Assembly: GCF_001660485.1 (NCBI RefSeq)
Contig: NZ_CP013979.1
Coordinates: 2,108,001-2,172,000, forward strand
Source of the DNA: Agromyces aureus
Lineage (GTDB): Bacteria; Actinomycetota; Actinomycetes; Actinomycetales; Microbacteriaceae
Length of the DNA stretch: 64,000 nucleotides
Direction: 5' to 3'
Numbering within the stretch: position 1 is the first letter of the stretch; each line of letters begins with the position of its first letter. Below the pieces are notes generated by a model. The model made no database searches and had not been told where the DNA came from. It saw only the letters and a list, made by a program, of their open reading frames with translations. The position numbers and the translations under genes were made by a program. Of the stretch, positions 35,099 to 44,149 are shown piece after piece.

Positions 35099-35615
35099 CG
35101 TCGGGGCGCACGCCCTGCAGCTCCCGCTCGTGCTCATCGGCCCGATGGGCGCGGGCAAGTCACGCGTGGGAGGCCGACTCGCGACATCCGTCGGCGTGCC
35201 GTTCATCGACACCGACACGCGCATCGAGCAGCGGCACGGCCCGATCGACGCGATCTTCGCGCGCGACGGCGAAGCCGCCTTCCGTGCCCTCGAACGCGAC
35301 GTCGTGGCCGAGGCGCTCACCGAGCCGGCCGTGGTCTCGCTCGGCGGCGGTGCGGTGCTGCACCCCGACACCAGGGCCGATCTCGAGGAGGCCGCCGTCG
35401 TCTGGCTGACGGTGACGCCCGAGGCGGTCGCCGTCAGACTCGTCGGCGGCAACCGGCCCCTGCTCGCGGGCGGCGGCATCGAACGCTGGAAGGCCATCCA
35501 GGTCGAGCGGGAGCCGGTCTACGCCTCGCTCGCCGACCTCGAGATCGACACGTCGCGCCGCTCGGTCGCACGTATCGTCGAACAGATCACCGAGCGCTTC
35601 GGAGGAACACGATGA
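35091..35615 (+). CDS. aroK: Shikimate kinase
   Basis: The 174-residue P-loop kinase phosphorylates shikimate. Walker A is GPMGAGKS (17-24), the shikimate-binding segment [13 protein letters not shown] follows, then SLGGGAV and the lid with [10 protein letters not shown] 35091 lies inside the end of aroC (eight-base overlap); an upstream in-frame reading within aroC is rejected. The stop overlaps aroB. Confidence 0.95.
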   Translation: MADVGAHALQLPLVLIGPMGAGKSRVGGRLATSVGVPFIDTDTRIEQRHGPIDAIFARDGEAAFRALERDVVAEALTEPAVVSLGGGAVLHPDTRADLEEAAVVWLTVTPEAVAVRLVGGNRPLLAGGGIERWKAIQVEREPVYASLADLEIDTSRRSVARIVEQITERFGGTR

Positions 35616-36697
35616 CCGCAGCCGAGTCCAGCACGAGCATTCGCGTCGGGGGAGAGGGCGGCTACGACGTCGTCATCGGCAACGGCGTGCTCGCCGACCT
35701 CGGCGAGGCGCTCGGCCCGGCCGTCAGGAAGGTGCTCGTCGTGCACCCGGCGACGCTCGGCGCACGTGCCGCAGCGCTGCGGGAGGCGCTCTCCGATCGC
35801 TTCGAGGTGCTCCTCGCCGAGATCCCCGACGCCGAGGCCGGCAAGCGCATCGAGGTCGCCGCGTTCTGCTGGCAGGTGCTCGGGCAGGCCGACTTCACGC
35901 GAACCGACGCGGTCGTGGGCATCGGCGGCGGAGCGGTCACCGATCTCGCCGGATTCGTGGCGGCGACGTGGCTGCGGGGCGTTCGCGTCGTGCAGGTGCC
36001 GACGACGGTGCTCGGCATGGTCGACGCGGCCGTGGGCGGCAAGACCGGCATCAACACGAACGAGGGCAAGAACCTCGTCGGCGCGTTCCACCCGCCGGCC
36101 GCGGTGCTCTGCGACCTCGACCTGCTCGACACCCTGCCGCGCAACGAGATCCTCGCGGGCTTCGCCGAGATCGTGAAGGCGGGCTTCATCCGCTACCCCG
36201 AGATCCTCGACACGATCGAGGCCGACCCCGACGCGACGACCGACCCGACGACGCCGCAGTTCCGCCGGGTCGTCGAGCTCGCGATCCAGATGAAGGCCGA
36301 CGTCGTCTCCGAAGACCTCACCGAGCAGGGGCTCCGAGAGATCCTGAACTACGGGCACACGCTCGGTCACGCGGTCGAGCACGCCGAGCGCTATCAGTGG
36401 CGTCACGGTGCGGCGATCTCGGTGGGCATGGCGTTCGCGGCCGAGCTCGGCCGTCTTTCGGGCCGGCTCTCCGACGAGGTCGCCGACCGGCACCGCAGCA
36501 TCCTCGAACTGCTCGGCCTGCCCACGAGCTACCCGGCGGGCCGGTGGCCGACCCTGCTCGCCACGATGCAGCGCGACAAGAAGTCCCGCGGCGGCCAGCT
36601 GCGGTTCATCGTGCTCGACGACCTCGCCAAGCCCACCGTCATGCAGGCGCCCGACCAGTCGCTCCTGTTCGCCGCCTATCAGGAGATCGGTTCCTGA
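35612..36697 (+). CDS. aroB: 3-dehydroquinate synthase
   Basis: The 361-residue enzyme cyclises DAHP to 3-dehydroquinate using NAD and a metal. It has GIGGGAVTDLAGFVAATWLRG, the QVPTTVLGMVDAAVGGKTG run, NLVGAFHPP and the metal-binding LNYGHTLGHAVEH. It overlaps aroK by four bases (ATGA). Together with aroE, aroC, aroK and aroQ this covers five of the seven shikimate steps; DAHP synthase and aroA are elsewhere. Confidence 0.98.
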   Translation: MTAAESSTSIRVGGEGGYDVVIGNGVLADLGEALGPAVRKVLVVHPATLGARAAALREALSDRFEVLLAEIPDAEAGKRIEVAAFCWQVLGQADFTRTDAVVGIGGGAVTDLAGFVAATWLRGVRVVQVPTTVLGMVDAAVGGKTGINTNEGKNLVGAFHPPAAVLCDLDLLDTLPRNEILAGFAEIVKAGFIRYPEILDTIEADPDATTDPTTPQFRRVVELAIQMKADVVSEDLTEQGLREILNYGHTLGHAVEHAERYQWRHGAAISVGMAFAAELGRLSGRLSDEVADRHRSILELLGLPTSYPAGRWPTLLATMQRDKKSRGGQLRFIVLDDLAKPTVMQAPDQSLLFAAYQEIGS

Positions 36698-36762
36698 TGT
36701 CAGGCGGATCGGTCGCCCGTTCGCGGGGCGTCGTCCCGCGCGGGCGACGGATGCCGCGCCGA

Positions 36763-36768
36763 TAGGCT
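36763..36768 (+). promoter_or_regulatory. -10 element for leaderless aroQ
   Basis: TAGGCT ends seven bases before the aroQ ATG, and no ribosome-binding site is present. Confidence 0.5.
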
Positions 36769-36775
36769 TCCACTC

Positions 36776-37216
36776 ATGACGACGATCCTCGTACTGAACG
36801 GTCCGAACCTCGGCCGGCTCGGCACCCGCGAGCCCGAGGTGTACGGCAGCGAGACGCTCGCGGACATCGGAGCGCAGCTCGCGGCATCCGTTCCCGACGG
36901 GGTCGAGATCGACCTGCGCCAGTCCGACGACGAGGCCGAGCTCATCGGGTGGATCCACGAGGCCGTCGACCGCAAGCTGCCGGTCGTGATGAACCCCGCG
37001 GCGTTCACGCACTACAGCTACGCACTCCGGGATGCCGCAGCGCAGCTGAAGCAGGCGGGCGTGCCGCTCGTCGAGGTGCACCTCTCGAACCCGCACGCCC
37101 GCGAGACGTTCCGGCACACGAGCGTCATCTCGGGCGTGGCGAGCGGCGTGATCGCCGGTTTCGGAGCGGACTCGTACCGCCTCGCCGTCGACGCCGTTCT
37201 GCGTTCGCTGGGGTGA
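36776..37216 (+). CDS. aroQ: 3-dehydroquinate dehydratase, type II
   Basis: The 146-residue dodecameric enzyme dehydrates 3-dehydroquinate. The family marks are LNGPNLGRLGTREPEVYG, with the catalytic Tyr on the lid, NPAAFTHYSYALRDA, VEVHLSNPHARE and FRHTSVISGVASGVIAGFG. It has its own promoter-like box after a 78-base gap from aroB. Confidence 0.97.
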   Translation: MTTILVLNGPNLGRLGTREPEVYGSETLADIGAQLAASVPDGVEIDLRQSDDEAELIGWIHEAVDRKLPVVMNPAAFTHYSYALRDAAAQLKQAGVPLVEVHLSNPHARETFRHTSVISGVASGVIAGFGADSYRLAVDAVLRSLG

Positions 37217-37291
37217 GTCGACTACACTCGATCAGTCGCACACCTTCGTCGTGCGCCCGATACTTTCACCGAATCGAACGGAATCACCTTC

Positions 37292-37855
37292 ATGGCAAGC
37301 ACCGCTGACATCAAGAACGGCGTCGTCCTCTCCATCGACGGGCAGCTCTGGAGCGTCATCGAGTTCCAGCACGTCAAGCCCGGCAAGGGTGGCGCGTTCG
37401 TCCGCACCAAGCTGAAGAACGTCGTCTCGGGCAAGGTCGTCGACCGCACGTACAACGCCGGCGCGAAGATCGAGATCGAGAACGTCGACCGCCGGGACTT
37501 CAGCTACCTGTACGCCGACGGCGACGGCTTCGTGTTCATGGACACGTCCGACTACGACCAGATCACGGTGCCCGGCACGGTCGTCGGCGACGCCGCGAAC
37601 TTCATGCTCGAGAACCAGGCCGTGACGATCGCCCTGAACAACGGCAACCCGCTCTACGTCGAGCTGCCGGCATCCGTCGTGCTCGAGATCACCTACACCG
37701 AGCCGGGCCTGCAGGGCGACCGCTCGACCGGCGGCACGAAGCCCGCGACCGTCCAGACGGGCTACGAGATCCAGGTCCCGCTGTTCCTCGAGACCGGCAC
37801 GAAGGTCAAGGTCGACACCCGCGACGGCTCCTACCTCGGGCGCGTGAACGACTAG
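37292..37855 (+). CDS. efp: Elongation factor P
   Basis: EF-P rescues ribosomes stalled at consecutive prolines. The 187-residue protein has three beta domains; the tip loop is KPGKGGAF with Lys32, the residue reached into the peptidyl transferase centre and modified in some bacteria. No modification gene (epmA/B, ymfI) is seen here. TACACT about 65 bases upstream may be its -10. Its stop shares one base with the nusB start. Confidence 0.97.
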   Translation: MASTADIKNGVVLSIDGQLWSVIEFQHVKPGKGGAFVRTKLKNVVSGKVVDRTYNAGAKIEIENVDRRDFSYLYADGDGFVFMDTSDYDQITVPGTVVGDAANFMLENQAVTIALNNGNPLYVELPASVVLEITYTEPGLQGDRSTGGTKPATVQTGYEIQVPLFLETGTKVKVDTRDGSYLGRVND

Positions 37856-38268
37856 TGAGTGCCCGCACGAAGGCGCGCAAGCGCGCCCTCGACCTGCTCT
37901 ACTCCGCGGACATGCGGCAGGTTCCGGTCGAGCAGCTGCTCGTGACCGAAGCCGAGCGTGCCGCCGGCGAACCCGAACGGCAGAAGTCGTGGCTCTACGC
38001 GCGCGAGATCGTCGACGGCGTCGTCGATCACCGCGAGGAGATCGACGAACTCATCACGACGCACTCCCGGGGCTGGACCCTCGAGCGCATGCCCGCCGTC
38101 GACCGCGCCCTGCTGCGCATCGGCGCCTGGGAGATCCTCTACAACGACAGCGTGCCCGACCCCGTGGCGATCTCCGAGGCGGTCGAGGCGGCAACCGTGC
38201 TGTCGACCGACGACTCGGCCGGGTTCGTCAACGGCCTGCTCGCGGCCATCTCGCACTCCAAGGCCTGA
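37855..38268 (+). CDS. nusB: Transcription antitermination factor NusB
   Basis: The 137-residue all-helical protein works with S10 on boxA RNA in rRNA antitermination. KARKRALDLLYSADMR at the start and [21 protein letters not shown] in the middle are typical, ending VNGLLAAI. The GTG (37855) overlaps the efp stop by one base. A strong hairpin follows 20 bases after the stop. Confidence 0.96.
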   Translation: MSARTKARKRALDLLYSADMRQVPVEQLLVTEAERAAGEPERQKSWLYAREIVDGVVDHREEIDELITTHSRGWTLERMPAVDRALLRIGAWEILYNDSVPDPVAISEAVEAATVLSTDDSAGFVNGLLAAISHSKA

Positions 38269-38288
38269 CGCCCGACTCGACCAGCCCG

Positions 38289-38319
38289 ACGGCCCGCGCG
38301 ACGACTTCGCGCGGGCCGT
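38289..38319 (+). terminator. Terminator after nusB
   Basis: ACGGCCCGCGCGA and TCGCGCGGGCCGT form a perfect 13-bp stem with the loop CGACT. It ends the efp-nusB transcript. Confidence 0.8.
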
Positions 38320-38624
38320 CGTGCTGTGCGAAGGAGCGCGCCAGCCGTTCGGCGGCGCCGCGACCACCCGCCGTTCGTGATGACGGCCGATGCCCGGTCG
38401 AGCACCGGCCCGAACGGGATGCGGCCCGCCAGGCGAGCGCATCGGTGATTTCACCGGACCTGCTCATATGAGCAACTCGGTGCTCGCACCGAGAACGGGT
38501 TCAGGGTATCGGCTGAGCGCGAATCAGCGTCCCTCCTGACGATGCCCGGTCCTTCCTTGGATGAGATGGTCACCGTCGCCGAACTCCGGCGACGGAATCC
38601 ACCCAGATCTCGAAGGGATCCGTC
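38320..38624 (+). promoter_or_regulatory. Leader region of the DoxX gene
   Basis: The 305 bases hold no gene. They contain a 14-base perfect palindrome TGCTCATATGAGCA (38461-38474), immediately followed by a CTCGGTG/CACCGAG hairpin (38476-38493), and a second perfect 9-bp hairpin CCGTCGCCG/CGGCGACGG (38573-38595) about 30 bases before the start codon. The palindrome is the only AT-rich patch and is a good operator candidate. Confidence 0.55.
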
Positions 38625-39140
38625 ATGTCCACCACCGCCATCGGAAGCGGCCGCACCTCCACGGCGGCCGGTCTCGATTCGATCCTCGACCAGGCGAACC
38701 GCGCGCAGGCCGTCCTGCAGCGCTTCTTCGCCAAGGCCGGCGTCCCGACGCTCCGCATCGCCCTCGGCCTCGTCTTCCTCGGCTTCGGCGCGCTCAAGTT
38801 CCTGCCGGGCGTCAGCCCCGTCGAGGAACTCGTCGTCGCCACCTGGGGTGCGCTGAGCTTCGGCCTCGTCGGCCCGCAGCTCGCCATGGCGCTCACCGCC
38901 TTGATGGAGGTCGCCGTCGGGCTCGCGCTCGTGACCGGCGTGTTCCTCCGCATCGGGCTCCTCGTGCTCGCTGCGACGTTCGTCGGCATCTTCTCGCCGC
39001 TCGTGTTCTTCGCGGGCGACCTGTTCACGACCGCGGGCCCGACGCTCACCGCGCAGTACGTCCTGAAGGACGTCGTGCTGGTCGGAGCCGCCATGGTCGT
39101 GGCCGCCAGGGCGCTGCAGCGACCGATCGGTCGTGTGTGA
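38625..39140 (+). CDS. DoxX family membrane protein
   Basis: The 171-residue protein has four predicted membrane segments after a 35-residue cytoplasmic tail: LRIALGLVFLGFGALKFLPG, the segment around LAMALTALMEVAVGLALV, FLRIGLLVLAATFVGIFSPLVFFA and DVVLVGAAMVVAARAL. The first matches the DoxX opening 'lRl.lG..f...G..Kf.pg'. DoxX-like proteins are linked to redox and thiol stress in some bacteria, but the role here is unknown. AAGGGA precedes the ATG. It sits in an insertion between nusB and pyrR. Confidence 0.85.
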   Translation: MSTTAIGSGRTSTAAGLDSILDQANRAQAVLQRFFAKAGVPTLRIALGLVFLGFGALKFLPGVSPVEELVVATWGALSFGLVGPQLAMALTALMEVAVGLALVTGVFLRIGLLVLAATFVGIFSPLVFFAGDLFTTAGPTLTAQYVLKDVVLVGAAMVVAARALQRPIGRV

Positions 39141-39157
39141 CACGACGTTTCCCACCG

Positions 39158-39188
39158 GGAACGGCCCTCGCATCGCGAGGGCCGTTCC
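39158..39188. terminator. Bidirectional terminator, DoxX gene / MFS gene
   Basis: GGAACGGCCCTCGC and GCGAGGGCCGTTCC form a perfect 14-bp stem with a 3-base loop, 18 bases after the DoxX stop. Confidence 0.8.
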
Positions 39189-39270
39189 GTGGTTCGCCGA
39201 CGTCCGGCGGGTTCCGGTCGCCAGCGGTCCGCCGCCTGTCGTCTGCATCAGGCTCGGCGGCGACTGCGGT

Positions 39271-40647
39271 TCAGGGCCGGGGGTCGGATGCGTCGTACCC
39301 GCGGAACCCCGGCTGGAGCCGGAGCAGGACCGCGACGAGCGCCACGATCAGCAGGCCTCCCGCGAGCGGCGGGAACCAGAGCGCGAGCGACGTCGCGAGC
39401 ACGCCGACCCAGAGATCGCCGAGACGTGGCCCGCCCGCGACCACCACGACGAACACGCCCTGCATCCGGCCGAGCATCTCGTCGGGCACGGCCGTCATGA
39501 GCATGGTGCTCCGGAAGATGGCGCTCACCTCGTCGGATGCGCCGGCGCCGACCAGCAGGACCGCCGCCGCCACGAGGGCGACGGGATTCACGTCCGTGAA
39601 GGCCGGCGCCGCGCCTCCCTGGAGGAGCGTGACGGCCAGGACAGCCCCGAAGCCGGCGATGCACGCGCCGTAGACCATGACCGACCGGCCGATCGCGACG
39701 CCGTATCGGTGCACGTGCGCGACCGGACCGCTCAAGAGGCTCGTCGTGAACGTGCCCACCGCGAACGCCGCCGTCAGGATTCCGACCGTCACCGGGCCGC
39801 CGCCGATCGCGACCGCGCCGACCGCAGGGAGCAGGGCGTACGGCCGACCGAACGTCATCGCGATGAGGTCGATCACGAAGCCGGCGCGGATGTTCGGTGC
39901 CTGCTTCAGGAATGCGAGACCGTCGAGGAGCGTGCGGATCGAGGCCCGTCGGGGCTCGCCCTCCGGCGCGATGCGCGGCAGCATGAAGATCCCGAGGAAC
40001 CCGAATGCGAAGAGCACCAGGTCGACGCCGAAGGTGATCGGGAATCCGACCGTCGCGACGAGCACGCCGCCCAGTGCGGGACCGAGCGTGAGCTGCACAC
40101 CCGCGCCGATCCCCGAGAGCGCCGCGGCGCGCGACACGAGCTCCGGGGGCAGGATTCGCGGCGTCACGGCCATGTGCGCGCTCCCTGAGACCGTGCCGGC
40201 GACCGTGATGACGGTCGTGAGGGCATAGAACGGCCACACCTCGACCCGGCCGCCCGACGCCCTCACCGCGACATCCGCTGCGGAGAGGATGAGGAGCCCC
40301 GCGGTGGCGGCCCAGGTCACGGTGGCGCTCGTGATGAGCACGCGTCGGCGGTCGAAGACGTCGGCGAGGACCCCGCCCCAGAGGCCGGCGACGATCATCG
40401 GTACGAGCGCGATGCCTCCGACGAGGCCGACGGCGAGCGTCGACTGCGTGATCTCGTACACCTGCAGCCCGACCGCGAGCACCGTCAACTGCGCACCGAC
40501 GCCCGAGATGACGCCGCCGATCCACAGGCGTGCGAAGGCGGGCGAGGCCCTCAGCGGCGCGAGGTCGACGAACCTGCGCCGGGTTCCCGACGTCGGGGCG
40601 GTCGACGCGTCCGCGTCGGCAGGAGCGGGCGGAGCGGAATCGGGCAC
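39271..40647 (-). CDS. MFS transporter (EntS-like drug/siderophore exporter group)
   Basis: The 458-residue protein has about twelve membrane segments after a 30-residue Pro/Ala-rich tail. FARLWIGGVISGVGAQLTVLAVGLQVY and the loop LADVFDRRRVLI fit the MFS_3 (EntS-like) group, whose members export siderophores or drugs. The substrate is unknown; no siderophore genes are nearby. The GTG at 40647 is preceded on the minus strand by TAGCAT six bases upstream, a leaderless arrangement. It diverges from pyrR and ends at the terminator shared with the DoxX gene. Confidence 0.88.
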   Translation of the reverse strand: MPDSAPPAPADADASTAPTSGTRRRFVDLAPLRASPAFARLWIGGVISGVGAQLTVLAVGLQVYEITQSTLAVGLVGGIALVPMIVAGLWGGVLADVFDRRRVLITSATVTWAATAGLLILSAADVAVRASGGRVEVWPFYALTTVITVAGTVSGSAHMAVTPRILPPELVSRAAALSGIGAGVQLTLGPALGGVLVATVGFPITFGVDLVLFAFGFLGIFMLPRIAPEGEPRRASIRTLLDGLAFLKQAPNIRAGFVIDLIAMTFGRPYALLPAVGAVAIGGGPVTVGILTAAFAVGTFTTSLLSGPVAHVHRYGVAIGRSVMVYGACIAGFGAVLAVTLLQGGAAPAFTDVNPVALVAAAVLLVGAGASDEVSAIFRSTMLMTAVPDEMLGRMQGVFVVVVAGGPRLGDLWVGVLATSLALWFPPLAGGLLIVALVAVLLRLQPGFRGYDASDPRP

Positions 40648-40653
40648 CGCACG

Positions 40654-40659
40654 ATGCTA
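40654..40659 (-). promoter_or_regulatory. -10 element for the leaderless MFS gene
   Basis: On the minus strand TAGCAT ends six bases before the GTG start, and no ribosome-binding site lies between. Confidence 0.45.
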
Positions 40660-40724
40660 CGCGTTCCGCGCGACCTGCCGTTTCGAGCCTGATCAGGCGG
40701 CTGATAGGCTGGGGGAGTTGGCAA

Positions 40725-40755
40725 CCTTTAAGGCCGTCCCGTGAGGCGGAGAAGG
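40725..40755 (+). promoter_or_regulatory. PyrR-binding RNA loop overlapping the pyrR ribosome-binding site
   Basis: The transcript would read CCUUUAA, then GUCCCGUGAGGC, then GGAGAAGG. This matches the PyrR-binding loop of Bacillus pyr leaders (GUCC-G-GAGGC core inside a stem closed by CCUUU/AGAAGG). The 3' arm is the pyrR ribosome-binding site AGAAGGGAG. No terminator follows, so PyrR with UMP would block translation rather than end transcription, as reported for mycobacteria. TAGGCT at 40705-40710 is a possible -10. Confidence 0.8.
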
Positions 40756-40766
40756 GAGTCGGTCTG

Positions 40767-41312
40767 ATGGCGCGCACAGTGCTCAATCACGCTGACATAT
40801 CGCGGGCGTTGACCCGCATCGCGCACGAGATCCTCGAGTCCAATCGCGGCGCGACCGATCTCGTCATCCTCGGCATCCCGACGCGTGGCACCGTACTGGC
40901 CCGTCGCATCGCCGAACTGATCCAGCGCATCGAGCCGTCTGCTCCGGTGCAGCTCGCCGGATCGCTCGACGTGACCATGTATCGCGACGACCTCTCCCGC
41001 AGCCGCATCCGCATGCCGTCGCCCACCGAACTGCCGCCCGGCGGCATCGACGGCAAGACCGTCGTGCTCGTCGACGACGTGCTCTACTCCGGCCGCACCA
41101 TCCGCTCGGCCTTCGACGCCCTGAGCGACCTCGGTCGGGCGCGCGCCGTGCGACTCGCCGTGCTCGTCGACCGCGGCCACCGCGACTTCCCCATCCGCGC
41201 CGACTTCGTCGGCAAGAACCTGCCGAGCGCCGCGAGCGAGCGCATCAACGTGCGGCTCACCGAGGTCGACGGCGGCGACGACCACGTCACGATCGAGGGA
41301 GGCGCCGAATGA
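40767..41312 (+). CDS. pyrR: Bifunctional pyr operon regulator / uracil phosphoribosyltransferase
   Basis: The 181-residue PRTase-fold protein binds the pyr leader RNA when UMP is high and may also make UMP from uracil. The PRPP loop is [25 protein letters not shown] and the basic RNA-binding face around [12 protein letters not shown] are typical. ATG 40767 lies six bases after GAAGGGAG; a longer reading from 40530 is antisense to the MFS gene and rejected. It is the first gene of a nearly gapless operon through gmk. Confidence 0.97.
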   Translation: MARTVLNHADISRALTRIAHEILESNRGATDLVILGIPTRGTVLARRIAELIQRIEPSAPVQLAGSLDVTMYRDDLSRSRIRMPSPTELPPGGIDGKTVVLVDDVLYSGRTIRSAFDALSDLGRARAVRLAVLVDRGHRDFPIRADFVGKNLPSAASERINVRLTEVDGGDDHVTIEGGAE

Positions 41313-42262
41313 GGCACCTGCTCAGCACCCGCTCGCTCTCCCGCGACGAGGCGATCGCGCTGCTCGACATCGCCGAGGACATGGCGGCCGTGCAGCACCG
41401 CGAGGTGAAGAAGCTCCCGACCCTGCGCGGCAAGACCGTGGTCAACCTCTTCTTCGAGGACTCCACGCGCACGCGCATCTCGTTCGAGGCCGCGGCGAAG
41501 CGTCTCTCGGCCGACGTCATCAACTTCAGCGCCAAGGGTTCGAGCGTGTCGAAGGGCGAGAGCCTGAAGGACACCGCGCAGACCCTGCAGGCCATGGGCG
41601 CCGACGGCGTCGTGATCCGGCACCCGGCATCCGGCGCGCCGTACACGCTCGCCACGAGCGGCTGGATCGATGCGGGCGTCGTCAACGCGGGCGACGGCAC
41701 GCACGAGCACCCCACGCAGGCGCTGCTCGACGCGTTCACGATGCGCAGCCGCCTGCATGGCGCTGCGAGCCGGGGCAAGGGCCTCGACGGCGTGCGCGTG
41801 GTGATCGTGGGCGACATCCTCCACTCCCGCGTCGCACGCTCGAACGTCTGGCTGCTCTCCACGCTCGGCGCCGAGGTCACGCTCGTCGCGCCGCCGACGC
41901 TCGTGCCCGTCGATATGGCCGGCTGGCCGGCATCCGTCGCCTTCGACCTCGACGAGGCGCTCGCGACGAAGCCCGACGTGGTCATGATGCTCCGCATCCA
42001 GGCGGAGCGCATGCACGGCTCGTTCTTCCCGAACAGTCGCGAATACGCACGGACCTGGGGTCTCGACGATGCCAGGTTCTCCCAGTTGCCCACGACTACG
42101 ATGGTCATGCATCCCGGGCCGATGAACCGAGGGCTGGAGATCTCCGCCCTCGCGGCGGACTCTGCGCAGTCCACGGTCAGGGAGCAGGTCGCGAACGGAG
42201 TATCAGTGAGAATGGCCGCCCTGTATCTGCTGCTTTCGGGCGAGCGAGGTGAGCTGCGATGA
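41309..42262 (+). CDS. pyrB: Aspartate carbamoyltransferase
   Basis: The 317-residue catalytic chain condenses carbamoyl phosphate with aspartate. [18 protein letters not shown] is the carbamoyl-phosphate loop; [13 protein letters not shown] and MHPGPMNRG are the other signatures. There is no pyrI regulatory chain. The start overlaps the pyrR stop by four bases and its stop overlaps pyrC by four. Confidence 0.98.
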   Translation: MRHLLSTRSLSRDEAIALLDIAEDMAAVQHREVKKLPTLRGKTVVNLFFEDSTRTRISFEAAAKRLSADVINFSAKGSSVSKGESLKDTAQTLQAMGADGVVIRHPASGAPYTLATSGWIDAGVVNAGDGTHEHPTQALLDAFTMRSRLHGAASRGKGLDGVRVVIVGDILHSRVARSNVWLLSTLGAEVTLVAPPTLVPVDMAGWPASVAFDLDEALATKPDVVMMLRIQAERMHGSFFPNSREYARTWGLDDARFSQLPTTTMVMHPGPMNRGLEISALAADSAQSTVREQVANGVSVRMAALYLLLSGERGELR

Positions 42263-43599
42263 CCGAGTCGTTCCTCATCACGGGCGCGACGCTCGCGTCG
42301 GGCGAGCGCGCCGACATCCGCATCGCCGACGGTCGCATCACCGAGGTCGGTCGCCTTACGGATGCCGCGGGCGCGACGATCGTCGACGCCGACGGCCTGA
42401 TCGCGCTGCCGGGTCTGGTCGACCTGCACACCCATCTGCGCGAGCCCGGGTACGAGCAGAGCGAGACGGTGCTCACGGGCACGCAGGCGGCCGCCGCCGG
42501 CGGCTTCACGGCGGTCTTCGCGATGGCCAACACCTCGCCCGTGGCCGACACGGCCGGTGTGGTCGAGCAGGTCGCGAGCCTCGGCACCGCCGCCGGCTAC
42601 GCCACGGTGCAGCCGATCGGCGCCGTCACGGTCGGGCTCGAGGGCGAGCAGCTCGCCGAGCTCGGCGCGATGGCCCGGTCGCGGGCCAACGTGCGCGTCT
42701 TCAGCGACGACGGGTTCTGCGTCTTCGACCCGCTGCTGATGCGTCGCGCCCTCGAGTACGTCAAGGCCTTCGACGGCGTCGTCGCGCAGCACGCGCAGGA
42801 GCCGCGGCTCACGCAGGGCGCGCAGATGAACGAGGGTGCGCTCTCGGGCGAGCTCGGACTCGCCGGCTGGCCTGCCGTGGCCGAGGAGTCGATCATCGCG
42901 CGCGACGTGCTGCTCGCCGAGCACGTCGGCAGCCGCCTGCACGTCTGCCACGTCTCGACCGCCGGGTCGGTCGAGGTCATCCGCTGGGCGAAGGCCCGCG
43001 GCATCGACGTCACGGCCGAGGTCACGCCGCACCACCTGCTCCTCACCGAGGATCTCGTGGCGAGCTACGACCCGCGCTACAAGGTGAATCCGCCTCTGCG
43101 TCGGGCCGAAGACGTCGAAGCGCTGCGCGCCGCACTCGCCGACGGCACCATCGACATCGTCGCGACCGACCACGCCCCGCACCCCATCGAGGCGAAGCAG
43201 AGCGAGTGGGATGCCGCGGCGAACGGCATGGTCGGCCTCGAGTCCGCCCTCTCGGTCGTGCACGCCTCGGTCGTCGAGAACGGCCTGCTCGACTGGTCCG
43301 ACGTCGCCCGCGTGCTCTCCTCGACCCCCGCCCGCATCGGCCGCCTCGCCGGACAGGGCGAGGGCATCGTGGCGGGCGCAGCACCCGAGGTGACGCTCTA
43401 CGACCCCGCCGCGGCATCCGAGTTCGCACTCGATCGGCTCGCGGGCCGCAGCATCAACTCGCCCTACCTCGGCCGTTCGCTGCCCGGCCGCGTCGTCGCG
43501 ACCTTCCACGCGGGCTACGCGACGCTGCTCGACGGCGTCGTGCTGCCAGCCGACGAGATCGCACGTCGCGCAGCCGTCGTCGGAGGTGCCCGTGGATAA
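42259..43599 (+). CDS. pyrC: Dihydroorotase
   Basis: The 446-residue class I dihydroorotase closes carbamoyl aspartate to dihydroorotate. The metal site includes HTHLREPG ([15 protein letters not shown]), then [18 protein letters not shown] and ATDHAPH with the catalytic Asp. A standard Lys carboxylation position may be replaced by Asp in FSDD, as in other type I enzymes. It overlaps pyrB and the next gene. Confidence 0.98.
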   Translation: MTESFLITGATLASGERADIRIADGRITEVGRLTDAAGATIVDADGLIALPGLVDLHTHLREPGYEQSETVLTGTQAAAAGGFTAVFAMANTSPVADTAGVVEQVASLGTAAGYATVQPIGAVTVGLEGEQLAELGAMARSRANVRVFSDDGFCVFDPLLMRRALEYVKAFDGVVAQHAQEPRLTQGAQMNEGALSGELGLAGWPAVAEESIIARDVLLAEHVGSRLHVCHVSTAGSVEVIRWAKARGIDVTAEVTPHHLLLTEDLVASYDPRYKVNPPLRRAEDVEALRAALADGTIDIVATDHAPHPIEAKQSEWDAAANGMVGLESALSVVHASVVENGLLDWSDVARVLSSTPARIGRLAGQGEGIVAGAAPEVTLYDPAAASEFALDRLAGRSINSPYLGRSLPGRVVATFHAGYATLLDGVVLPADEIARRAAVVGGARG

Positions 43600-44149
43600 G
43601 TGGGTCGGCGCGATCGTCGCGCTCGTGGTCGTCGCGGGCCTCCTCTGGCTCGCGTACCGCGCATGGCGCAAGCGCGAGACGCGCGACGCGACCCTGTCGG
43701 CGTACCCGCTGCCCGGACTCGAGGGCGAACCGATCCTCGAGACCGAGGTGCTCTACGTCGCCACGACCCCGATCGGCTCGCCGCTCGAGCGCCTCGCCGT
43801 GCAGGGCCTCGCCTTCCGGGGGTCGGGGCGCGTCGAGGTCTTCGCCGAGGGCGTCGTGCTCCGCATCGCGGGCGAGCAGCCCTCGTTCCTCCCCTCCGAT
43901 CGACTCGTGTCCGCAGGCGAGGCGACGTACGCCATCGACCGCGGCGTCGAGCCGGGTGGCCTCGTCGCGCTCAGCTGGATCGTGGCGCTCCACGATGCCG
44001 AGCCCGAACAGGTCGCCCCCTACGTCGACAGCTACCTCCGTGCCCGTCACCCGGGCGACTCGGCGCGCATCATCGCCGCCGTCAACGACATCGCTGCAGC
44101 ACGCACCGTGATGCAGCCCCACCATGAGAGCGAGGCCTCGGATGACTGA
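43586..44149 (+). CDS. PH-like domain membrane protein of the pyr operon
   Basis: The 187-residue protein has one N-terminal membrane helix ([22 protein letters not shown]) and a cytoplasmic beta-rich domain (about 50-160) with alternating strands such as [27 protein letters not shown] and [10 protein letters not shown]. This position, between pyrC and carA, holds a bacterial PH-like protein in other actinobacteria (recalled). The function is unknown. The GTG at 43586 (or 43592) overlaps the pyrC stop; its own stop overlaps carA by eight bases, so its output is tied to pyrimidine synthesis. Confidence 0.8.
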   Translation: MPVDKWVGAIVALVVVAGLLWLAYRAWRKRETRDATLSAYPLPGLEGEPILETEVLYVATTPIGSPLERLAVQGLAFRGSGRVEVFAEGVVLRIAGEQPSFLPSDRLVSAGEATYAIDRGVEPGGLVALSWIVALHDAEPEQVAPYVDSYLRARHPGDSARIIAAVNDIAAARTVMQPHHESEASDD

